Assembly (NCBI GenBank): GCA_002325645.1
Contig: DCSN01000067.1
Span: 10,444 to 23,527 of the forward strand
Length of the DNA stretch: 13,084 nt
Reading direction: 5' to 3'
Source of the DNA: Pseudanabaena sp. UBA1465
GTDB lineage: Bacteria > Cyanobacteriota > Cyanobacteriia > Pseudanabaenales > Pseudanabaenaceae
Below are positions 1 to 5,780 of this stretch, piece after piece. The number at the start of each line of letters is the position of its first letter. Position 1 is the stretch's first letter. The notes under the pieces were generated by a model. It worked only from the letters and a program-made list of their open reading frames with translations, was not told the DNA's origin and did no database searches. Both the position numbers and the translations under genes were made by a program.

Positions 1-178
1 TTTGATCGACAATTGCTGTAGGTCATTTGATAAAAACTTCAAACCCGTATCAGCATTTTTTTATAACCTATGCCTATTATTTTCTCTCCAACAAATGTGA
101 AACACTACCTGTTTATCCTTGTATGTGAACGACCTTTTTAGGACTGCCAAATAATGAGTAGTGATCGACGCATCGGGG

Positions 179-1549
179 CTATAACAATTCTCCTGATTCT
201 TGCAAAGAGTGTAAGCGATGATAGATACCACCTTGGCTAAGAAGCTGTTGATGGGAGCCAATTTCGACAACTTCACCTTTATCTAGAACGACAATTTTAT
301 CGGCTTCGCGTACGGTGCTAAGGCGATGGGCAATGATAATTGTGGTGCGAGTTCCCTGAATGCGGCGCATGGCAAGTTGAATCGATCGCTCGGATTCGTA
401 ATCAAGACTAGATGTCGCCTCATCAAAGACGAGAATATCAGGATTAACGAGTAAAGCTCTGGCAATTCCCAACCTTTGACGCTGACCACCAGAGAGCAGT
501 ACTCCGCGCTCACCCACGATGGTATGATAGCCACGCGGTAATAGGGATAGAAACTCATCAACACTGGCGATCGCACAGGCTTCTTGAACTTCCTCAAAGG
601 TAGCTGTGGGATTGCCATACATGAGATTATCCAGCAGGGTTCCATTAAATATATCAACTTCTTGATGCACGATCGCTAAGCGTTTGCGATAGCCCGTAAT
701 ATCCAGTTCTGTAATATTTGTTCCATCAATCAAAATAACGCCGCCCGATGGCTTAAAGTAACGGAATAATAATTTGACTAGGGTTGATTTACCTGAGCCT
801 GAGCGTCCAACTAGAGCCACGGTTTCATAGGGTTCAATCGTGAATTGGATATTTTCGAGGACTGGGCGATCGCGATCGTAGCCAAAGGTCAGATGTCGAA
901 ACTCAATTTTGCCATCAAAGCGATATTGGGGATATTTGGTGTCGGTGTGCAAGGCGATCGCCGCATCCTGTCCATCGGATTGCTTCATAAATTCATGGAA
1001 GCGGAGCATCGAGGAATAGCGACGGGCAAAGACTTCTGCTAATAAGCAAATCGGTTTGATTTCCGAATATGCCATGCTTGCCAAGGTGGAAATCGTGATG
1101 AAATGCCCAATCGACATTTTGCCGCCAAAGGTAGCGAATAAAGCGGCTCCAAACACGACAAATTGACAGGCTTCTAAGACTGTATCCCTTGCCATACCCA
1201 ACTTCACATAGCCAATGTGAATTCCCCAGAGCGAGACCTTTGCCTCCCGTTCGAGGCGATCGCGTTGGCGTTGATATTCCTTAGCTTCATTGGCAAAAGC
1301 CTTGACAGTTTTAATATTAGTAATAATTTCGGAAGTGCGACTTTCCGTATTTTCCTGATAAATATCCAGATTCTCTTCAGTTTTTACTAAACCTTTGAGT
1401 TTTCGTAAGCTTCCCCATAGGACTAAAATAAATGACACTAAAAAGAATGCAGAAATCCACCAAGCGATCGCGCAAATAATTACAAAAATACCAAGGATTC
1501 GCACGGATTTAGGAATCAACTGCCCTGCAATTTCGGGGTATGACCACAT
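179..1549 (-). CDS. ABC exporter, 3' fragment (most of membrane domain plus ATPase domain)
   Basis: This 456-residue frame holds the later membrane helices (about 18-46 and 120-165) and a complete nucleotide-binding domain. Visible motifs are Walker A GRSGSGKST (248-256), Q-loop Gln296 in VHQEVDIF, signature LSGGQRQRL (352-360), Walker B ILVFDEATSSLD (372-383) and the switch His409 in AHRLST. All catalytic residues are present, so the ATPase half is not eroded. The cytoplasmic-loop motif SRTSEIITNIKTVKAFANEAKE (from residue 70) is typical of exporters. The ATG at 1547-1549 is only the first ATG after the frame break and has no clear ribosome-binding site; it corresponds to an internal methionine of the ancestral protein. 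If translated alone, the product would lack the first two membrane helices and probably not fold as a transporter. Confidence 0.75.
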   Translation of the reverse strand: MWSYPEIAGQLIPKSVRILGIFVIICAIAWWISAFFLVSFILVLWGSLRKLKGLVKTEENLDIYQENTESRTSEIITNIKTVKAFANEAKEYQRQRDRLEREAKVSLWGIHIGYVKLGMARDTVLEACQFVVFGAALFATFGGKMSIGHFITISTLASMAYSEIKPICLLAEVFARRYSSMLRFHEFMKQSDGQDAAIALHTDTKYPQYRFDGKIEFRHLTFGYDRDRPVLENIQFTIEPYETVALVGRSGSGKSTLVKLLFRYFKPSGGVILIDGTNITELDITGYRKRLAIVHQEVDIFNGTLLDNLMYGNPTATFEEVQEACAIASVDEFLSLLPRGYHTIVGERGVLLSGGQRQRLGIARALLVNPDILVFDEATSSLDYESERSIQLAMRRIQGTRTTIIIAHRLSTVREADKIVVLDKGEVVEIGSHQQLLSQGGIYHRLHSLQESGELL

Positions 1550-1568
1550 ATGATTGGCTAGACCACGC

Positions 1569-1604
1569 GCAATTCTCCCCGCAATTCTCCCCGCAATTCT
1601 CCCC
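1569..1604. repeat. 12-bp tandem repeat, three perfect copies, in broken ABC gene
   Basis: The unit GCAATTCTCCCC occurs three times head to tail, followed by a partial GCA. Read on the minus strand in the frame of the transporter C-terminal part, each unit adds the four residues GRIA. The repeat sits directly beside the stop that interrupts the gene, so replication slippage may have caused both events. Confidence 0.9.
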
Positions 1605-1607
1605 GCA

Positions 1608-1994
1608 TTATTCTACTGGCAAAGTTAAGATTTTAGCGATCGCCTTTTGAGTTTGATCGCGCCGCGTTTTGAGGGCGATTTCCCAATGGAAGTTATTCGC
1701 AATCCATACCTGAATCGGTGCGCGTAAGACCGTCACCACAAAAATCAATCCTGACAACACAATTAAAGAACTAGTCTGATTAACGGGTTGTCCAAATATT
1801 GCCGCCGTCGCTACTATCAAGCTATTTATTTCACGATCGGGCGATCGACCTGATAACACATTGAGAATCTGCCCAACGGCATAGGGAACAGTCAAGTCAA
1901 TAATTTCAAATAAACTAGAACCTGCAATACTCCAGATTGCCATTTTCCGATAGCGGCGAAAGTAAAGAACGATATCCCAAAAATTGGCTGTCAT
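1608..1994 (-). CDS. ABC exporter, 5' fragment (first membrane helices)
   Basis: This 128-residue frame is the N-terminus of the transporter. It opens MTANFWDIVLYFRRYRKMAIW, followed by a hydrophobic helix (about 18-45) with the ETVPYAVG-like stretch FEIIDLTVPYAVGQ, and a second helix at about 76-95. It then reads LRAPIQVWIANNFHWEIALKTRRDQTQKAIAKILTLPVE, the first cytoplasmic loop common to this family, and stops there. A complete exporter would continue into four more helices, which are found in the neighbouring frame. The start at 1994 gives the expected N-terminal length. It diverges from the transglutaminase-like gene, and a 193-bp intergenic region with a palindrome lies between them. 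Confidence 0.65.
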   Translation of the reverse strand: MTANFWDIVLYFRRYRKMAIWSIAGSSLFEIIDLTVPYAVGQILNVLSGRSPDREINSLIVATAAIFGQPVNQTSSLIVLSGLIFVVTVLRAPIQVWIANNFHWEIALKTRRDQTQKAIAKILTLPVE

Positions 1995-2030
1995 GCTCGT
2001 TAGAACTAAAATGAATTAAAAGTGAAAACC

Positions 2031-2073
2031 CTAAAACCTGTGGCGCACGGTGCGCGTACGCCACAGGTTTTAG
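2031..2073. repeat. Palindrome in divergent intergenic region
   Basis: Two perfectly complementary 15-base arms (2031-2045 and 2059-2073) enclose a 13-base GC-rich centre. The centre can fold a second way: GCGCAC (2043-2048) pairs with GTGCGC (2050-2055), and GCGTACGC (2054-2061) is itself palindromic. It lies between the start codons of two divergent genes, so a terminator role is not expected. It could be a dispersed repeat or a regulatory site; I cannot tell which. Confidence 0.7.
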
Positions 2074-2187
2074 ATCTTGGCTTTTGATTAGCCCCGACTA
2101 CTTAAGTACAAAATCAAAACTGAGCGATCGCGCTAAAGTAGAGAGACTTGCATTATGTACTATCTATTCTAAATTTTTTGCAGAGCT

Positions 2188-4527
2188 ATGGATACGATTC
2201 GGCAGCCTCGGTCAAAGCCACAATCAAAGATTGGTGCATTCGCGAAATTACGGCAAGCTTCAGAATTTACGGTCAAGGGGGTTGAAGATTCAATTCCCCT
2301 GCGGGTATTGGTACAGATTTTTGTATTTATCAGCATCGGTGCGATGGATGCGATCGCTAGTACTAGTAATAGTGTGTGGGCAATTCCCCTTAGTGCGATC
2401 GGCGGAGTTTGGGCCTGGTATGCACGGCGCAACCGCAATATTATTGTGAAATTATTCATTGCGATCGCGATGATCGCGATGTTAGTGGTTTTTCTGAATG
2501 ACATTGTGCGACAGGCTGAAGACACCAAGCTGTTATTGGCAAGATTGCTGATTCAGTTACAGGTTTTGCATAGCTTTGACTTACCGCGCCGCAAGGATTT
2601 GGGCTATTCGATCATCATTGGCTTGATCCTGATGGCGTTAGCCGCAACCCTGAGCCAGACGATGATCTTTGCATTGTGGTTAATCGGCTTTTTATTGGTG
2701 GGGCTGCCGATTTTACTACTCGATCACCGATCGCGCTTAGGCGTAAAAACAGAGGGGTTTCAGCTTGAAAAAATCGGCATTTCCCTATTGCCTTTGTCGA
2801 GCTTACTGGCGATCGTTTTAGTATTAGGCTTGACGATATTTGCCTTTCTACCCCGTTTACCAGGTTTCCAATTACGCAATTTTCCCGTTAGTGTCAATCT
2901 CTCGCTGCAACGAGAGATTCCTCGCGGCAGCATTTTAAACCGACAACAGAGAAATCAGCAGCAGCAAGCAGGGAACAACGGCACGGGAGGAACTGGCGTT
3001 GGCGGAACTGGTGATAATGGCGAAAACAGTGATTTAGAGGGTTTACCACAACTATTTGCCCCTGAAATCGATACGGCTTCCGCAGGAGCATCGCAATTAA
3101 ATAAACGCAAACCTGAATTAATGATGCGGGTGCGATCGCAGGCAGAGCTATTTTGGCGAGTGATGGCCTACGACGAATTTACGGGCAAAGGCTGGCGCAT
3201 TTCCCGCAATGATCCCAAGCAAATTCGCACCATTAAACGTAGTCCGATGAACTACGAATTCTTCTTACCAATTCCCACCTATGCCTTTCTGGGAATGAAT
3301 AGGAGTAACAAGCCGATCGCCTATCAAGAGGTTGTGCAAACCTACACAATTACCTCCAATAAATTTCCCAATCTGATTCCTGCCGCCGCCGTCCCCAATC
3401 GCCTCTTTTTTCCTAGTGAAGAATTAGATATTGATGCCGAAGGCATGATGCGCTCTCCAGGTCCCTTGCCCCAAGACCTCACCTATACCGTGATCTCCAA
3501 TGTGCCTGAGCGTAACCCTCAGCTATTGAGACAAATGCCGAGTGAATATCCCAAGGCGATTCGTAATTATTATTTACAAGGTACTGCGAATCTATCGCCA
3601 CAGATTCGCAGTACGGCTCTAGATTTTTTGGCAAATGCTAAAGATGCTGAGGGTAAGCCGATCAAAATGGATAATCCCTACGATGTCGCGGTACGAGTCA
3701 CCGAGGGCATCAAACAAAACTATGCGATCCAAAAACTCAAGTTTGATCCTGCCAAAGGCGATCTGGTATCGCAATTTATAGAGCAGGGCGGCGGCGAGGA
3801 AAGCCATTTTGTATCAACCCTTGCGCTCATGCTGCGATCGCTGGGTATACCGACACGCTATGCCGTGGGATTTTCCTCTGGTAAATTTAATCCGTTTACA
3901 GGACTATACGAAGTTCAAAATACCGATACTCAGTCAGTGGTTGAAGTATTTTTTCCCCTGTATGGTTGGCTTGCCTTCGATCCTGTCCCCAATCGTCCCC
4001 TATTTCCCTCGTCCATTGAAAGTAACCGCACCTTTGGCGTAATTCAAACTTTTTGGAGTTGGATTTCTAATCTTTTGCCTAGCCCAGTCAATAATTTCTT
4101 CGCAAACTTATTTGGCAGCATCGGCAAATTTTTGGGCGACGTGTTTAGTTGGCTGACTGAAATGGGTTGGGTGGGGATTGCCTTTGGCTTAGCGATCGCC
4201 TTTAGTATTGGTATTGGCGTATGGTCATTGTGGCAACTGCTGATCTGGTGGTGGCGGGTGCAGCGTTTGCAAAGAATGCCAATGCCGCAACGGGTCTATC
4301 AGCAAATGTTGCAATCGTTGGCTGAACAGGGCAAACCCAAATCACCCCAGCAAACCCCGCAAGAATATGTGGCAAGTCTCCGCGATCGCGTTTCTGAGCA
4401 AAAGGTCACGGCGATCGCCCAAATTACGCAAATTTATCAGGACTGGCGCTATGGCGATCGGGCGATCGGCTACAACCTAGATACAGAGCTAAAAAATCTA
4501 CTCAAGCAATTAAAATCCAAGATTTAG
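2188..4527 (+). CDS. TgpA-like membrane protein, DUF3488 plus transglutaminase-like domain, probably catalytically dead
   Basis: The 779-residue protein has about five or six N-terminal membrane helices (within 38-221), a Gln/Gly/Asn-rich linker (254-281), a large extracytoplasmic domain, one more helix (about 662-686) and a cytoplasmic tail (690-779) like DUF4129. The order matches the bacterial TgpA family. The transglutaminase core lies at about 500-605 (MLRSLGIPTRYAVGF at 548-562, EVFFPLYGWLAFDP at 586-599). In active members the core reads GxCEHF and DAHAWVEV. Here the cysteine position is Glu538 (GGEESHF) and the histidine position is Gln582 (DTQSVVEV); only Asp598 of the triad remains. 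I recall other cyanobacterial members also lacking the cysteine. A binding or structural role at the cell envelope is inferred. The start at 2188 gives a short cytoplasmic segment before the first helix; no strong Shine-Dalgarno is visible. Confidence 0.85.
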   Translation: MDTIRQPRSKPQSKIGAFAKLRQASEFTVKGVEDSIPLRVLVQIFVFISIGAMDAIASTSNSVWAIPLSAIGGVWAWYARRNRNIIVKLFIAIAMIAMLVVFLNDIVRQAEDTKLLLARLLIQLQVLHSFDLPRRKDLGYSIIIGLILMALAATLSQTMIFALWLIGFLLVGLPILLLDHRSRLGVKTEGFQLEKIGISLLPLSSLLAIVLVLGLTIFAFLPRLPGFQLRNFPVSVNLSLQREIPRGSILNRQQRNQQQQAGNNGTGGTGVGGTGDNGENSDLEGLPQLFAPEIDTASAGASQLNKRKPELMMRVRSQAELFWRVMAYDEFTGKGWRISRNDPKQIRTIKRSPMNYEFFLPIPTYAFLGMNRSNKPIAYQEVVQTYTITSNKFPNLIPAAAVPNRLFFPSEELDIDAEGMMRSPGPLPQDLTYTVISNVPERNPQLLRQMPSEYPKAIRNYYLQGTANLSPQIRSTALDFLANAKDAEGKPIKMDNPYDVAVRVTEGIKQNYAIQKLKFDPAKGDLVSQFIEQGGGEESHFVSTLALMLRSLGIPTRYAVGFSSGKFNPFTGLYEVQNTDTQSVVEVFFPLYGWLAFDPVPNRPLFPSSIESNRTFGVIQTFWSWISNLLPSPVNNFFANLFGSIGKFLGDVFSWLTEMGWVGIAFGLAIAFSIGIGVWSLWQLLIWWWRVQRLQRMPMPQRVYQQMLQSLAEQGKPKSPQQTPQEYVASLRDRVSEQKVTAIAQITQIYQDWRYGDRAIGYNLDTELKNLLKQLKSKI

Positions 4528-4658
4528 ATTTTTATATTTAACTGCGCCTAGCTACGTTAATGCCTCTGTAAAGATTTGTGATTTTATTACAAATCCTTAG
4601 CTCATTCACCGCTTTTGGTAGACTAGATGGCGAATATATTAAATTTCCTATTTTAATC

Positions 4659-5144
4659 ATGAGTGTAGTAATTCAAGTTTTAGAAAGAGCCGACGAAGAA
4701 CTCCGCTATCCCAGCATTGCTGAGTTACAAAGCGTGAAGAACTTTCTCGCCACTGGCGTACAAAGAGTGCGGATCGCGACCACCTTGGCAGAAAGCGAAG
4801 ATAAAATCGTCAAAAAAGCAACCACAGAACTATTTAGAATTCATCCTGACTACATCTCTCCTGGTGGAAACGCCTATGGTCAGAAGCAACGCAACCAATG
4901 TTTGAGAGATTTCACATGGTACATTCGCCTCGTTACCTACGGGGTCTTGGCAGGTGATAAAGATCCGATCGAAAAAATCGGAATCATCGGCGCTCGTGAA
5001 ATGTACAACTCCCTTGGCGTTCCTTTGGTTGGCATGGCTGACGCAGTTCGCGCCCTCAAAAATGCCTCCCTCGACCTACTGACCAAAGAAGAGGCGACTA
5101 CAGCCGAGCCTTATTTTGATTACATCATTCAGGCTTTGTCCTAG
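4659..5144 (+). CDS. apcD: Allophycocyanin-B alpha subunit ApcD
   Basis: ApcD replaces one allophycocyanin alpha chain in the phycobilisome core. It acts as a low-energy terminal emitter that passes excitation to chlorophyll, notably photosystem I, on the stromal face of the thylakoid. The 161-residue product has the phycobiliprotein globin fold. Cys81 in QCLRDF is the phycocyanobilin attachment site; other family motifs are SPGGNAYGQKQR (67-78), ITYGVLAGD-like VTYGVLAGD (92-100), EKIGIIGAREMYNSLGVP (105-122) and the end PYFDYIIQALS. ELRYPSIAEL and TGVQRVRIATTLAESE match ApcD better than ApcA, as I remember them. The ATG at 4659 was chosen because it begins MSVV, the conserved start; an in-frame ATG 81 bp upstream would add a non-conserved tail. 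A palindrome follows immediately, starting on the last base of the stop. The gene stands alone, away from apcABC, as is usual for apcD. Confidence 0.95.
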   Translation: MSVVIQVLERADEELRYPSIAELQSVKNFLATGVQRVRIATTLAESEDKIVKKATTELFRIHPDYISPGGNAYGQKQRNQCLRDFTWYIRLVTYGVLAGDKDPIEKIGIIGAREMYNSLGVPLVGMADAVRALKNASLDLLTKEEATTAEPYFDYIIQALS

Positions 5145-5182
5145 AGATAAGAAAGGAGTGCGTTGCACTCCTTTCTTATCTC
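5144..5182. terminator. Palindrome after apcD, probable terminator
   Basis: Two perfect 18-base arms (5144-5161 and 5165-5182) enclose a GTT loop. The left arm begins on the last base of the apcD stop codon. No run of T follows the right arm, so it is not a textbook Rho-independent terminator; it may instead stabilise the 3' end. Confidence 0.6.
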
Positions 5183-5251
5183 AAATGAAAGCGGCGTGAC
5201 TGTTTCGTGATATAGGTAATAATTAGCCGTTTCTTTGCAATTTTTTTATTT

Positions 5252-5623
5252 ATGTCCCTTACCCCAGATTCAGAGTCAGATCGCGGGAATAATAAAGCAT
5301 CCTTCAAAAGTTTTGAAGCGATGCGGAAATTTTCCGAAAAATACGCTAAAAATACAGGTACTTTCTTTTGTGTCGATCCTAGCGTCACTAATGCCGTTAT
5401 CGAAGGTTTAGCTAAGCATAAAGAAGAGCTAGGCTCGCCTCTCTGTCCTTGTCGTTATTATGAAGACAAGGAAGCGGAAGTCAAAGATACCTATTGGAAT
5501 TGCCCCTGTGTGCCAATGCGTGAGCGGAAGGAATGCCACTGTATGCTGTTTCTGACTTCCGATAATCCCTTTGCTGGTACGAAGCAAGAACTAGAGATTG
5601 TTGACATCGTATACGATGCTTAG
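5252..5623 (+). CDS. ftrC: Ferredoxin-thioredoxin reductase, catalytic (beta) subunit
   Basis: This subunit takes electrons from photosystem-I-reduced ferredoxin and reduces thioredoxin through a [4Fe-4S] cluster beside a redox disulfide, linking light to enzyme regulation. The 123-residue protein has seven cysteines in the family pattern: C65PC67, C84PC86 and C95HC97, plus Cys40. The spacing (19 from Cys65 to Cys84, 9 from Cys86 to Cys95) matches the Synechocystis enzyme as I remember it. By that alignment the cluster ligands are Cys65, 84, 86 and 95 and the active disulfide is Cys67-Cys97. Core motifs FEAMRKFSEKYAKNTGTFFC and NCPCVPMRERKECHCMLFL are very typical. The ATG at 5252 gives the usual length; upstream is AT-rich without a Shine-Dalgarno, with a weak -10-like TAATAA at 5217-5222. 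The small variable subunit (ftrV) is not in this window, which is usual in cyanobacteria. Confidence 0.95.
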   Translation: MSLTPDSESDRGNNKASFKSFEAMRKFSEKYAKNTGTFFCVDPSVTNAVIEGLAKHKEELGSPLCPCRYYEDKEAEVKDTYWNCPCVPMRERKECHCMLFLTSDNPFAGTKQELEIVDIVYDA

Positions 5624-5659
5624 AAAAAAGAGGTGATGTATTGCATCACCTCTTTTTTT
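5624..5659 (+). terminator. Rho-independent terminator of ftrC
   Basis: Fifteen-base arms (5624-5638 and 5644-5658) enclose a five-base loop, directly after the ftrC stop codon (5621-5623). The right arm ends in seven T (5653-5659) and the left arm begins with six A, so the structure could also terminate transcription from the other side. Confidence 0.85.
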
Positions 5660-5690
5660 GTAATACAGCCTATTTAGGTTTTGTGTATTA

Positions 5691-5741
5691 CCAATAAATT
5701 TTCAAAAAGCTTGCTTCGCAAGCTTTTTGAAAATTTATTGG
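5691..5741. repeat. Long perfect palindrome between ftrC and TPR gene
   Basis: Perfect 24-base arms (5691-5714 and 5718-5741) enclose a TTC loop; the core is GCTTGCTTCGCAAGC. It is separate from the ftrC terminator 32 bp upstream. The outer arms are AT-rich. It could be a second terminator or a dispersed palindromic element. Confidence 0.75.
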
Positions 5742-5750
5742 GGTTTTAAG

Positions 5751-5767
5751 AAAGCGCAATGCGCTTT
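5751..5767. repeat. Short hairpin just upstream of TPR gene
   Basis: AAAGCGC and GCGCTTT (5751-5757 and 5761-5767) enclose AAT. It lies nine bases after the long palindrome and 13 bases before the TTG at 5781, so it would fall in or near the leader of the TPR gene and could affect its translation. Confidence 0.5.
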
Positions 5768-5780
5768 AGTTTTGCTATGA

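Larger units (their letters stand above)
179..1994 (-). pseudogene. ABC exporter half-transporter, frame-broken (whole locus)
   Basis: Together the two reading frames here make one ABC half-transporter of about 605 residues: a six-helix membrane domain followed by a nucleotide-binding domain, the MsbA/HlyB-like exporter layout. The upstream frame ends in LPVE and a TAA stop (1608-1610). The downstream frame resumes as NNAGRIAGRIAGRIARGLANHMWSYPEIAG when read from about 1612. From memory, cyanobacterial relatives read LPVEFYxENNPGRIAGRVARGLANH here, so about four codons (FYxE) seem to be missing, the frame is shifted, and a four-residue GRIA unit is repeated. A deletion between short GAAT repeats would explain this. 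What is seen is the stop and the frame change; the ancestral sequence is inferred. A very recent mutation or an assembly error is possible, because both halves otherwise look intact. The exported substrate cannot be told. Confidence 0.8.

Noticed and set aside
61..276. 71-residue minus-strand frame downstream of the ABC transporter
   Set aside because: About half of it overlaps the well-supported ATPase coding end in another frame, and the rest shows no recognisable motif.
1605..1620. Programmed +1 frameshift at GAA-TAA in the ABC transporter
   Set aside because: A +1 slip would rejoin the frames but still leave out family-conserved residues, and no stimulatory Shine-Dalgarno-like or structural signal is evident; mutation is simpler.
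2084..2449. Plus-strand 121-residue frame across the transglutaminase gene start
   Set aside because: It overlaps the well-supported gene in another frame and its sequence has no recognisable domain.
4574..4602. Inverted repeat ATTTGT/ACAAAT and a TTACAAA resembling half an HLR1 (RpaB) site upstream of apcD
   Set aside because: HLR1 needs two direct repeats with defined spacing and the second half is not present; six-base inverted repeats are expected by chance in AT-rich DNA.
4659..5144. ApcA (main allophycocyanin alpha) instead of ApcD
   Set aside because: The N-terminal ELRYPSIAEL region, GQKQR and DKDPIEKIGIIG fit ApcD, and no apcB follows.
5624..5767. Clustered hairpins as a CRISPR array or small attachment site array
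   Set aside because: The three hairpins have different sequences and no regular spacers, and no cas gene is nearby.
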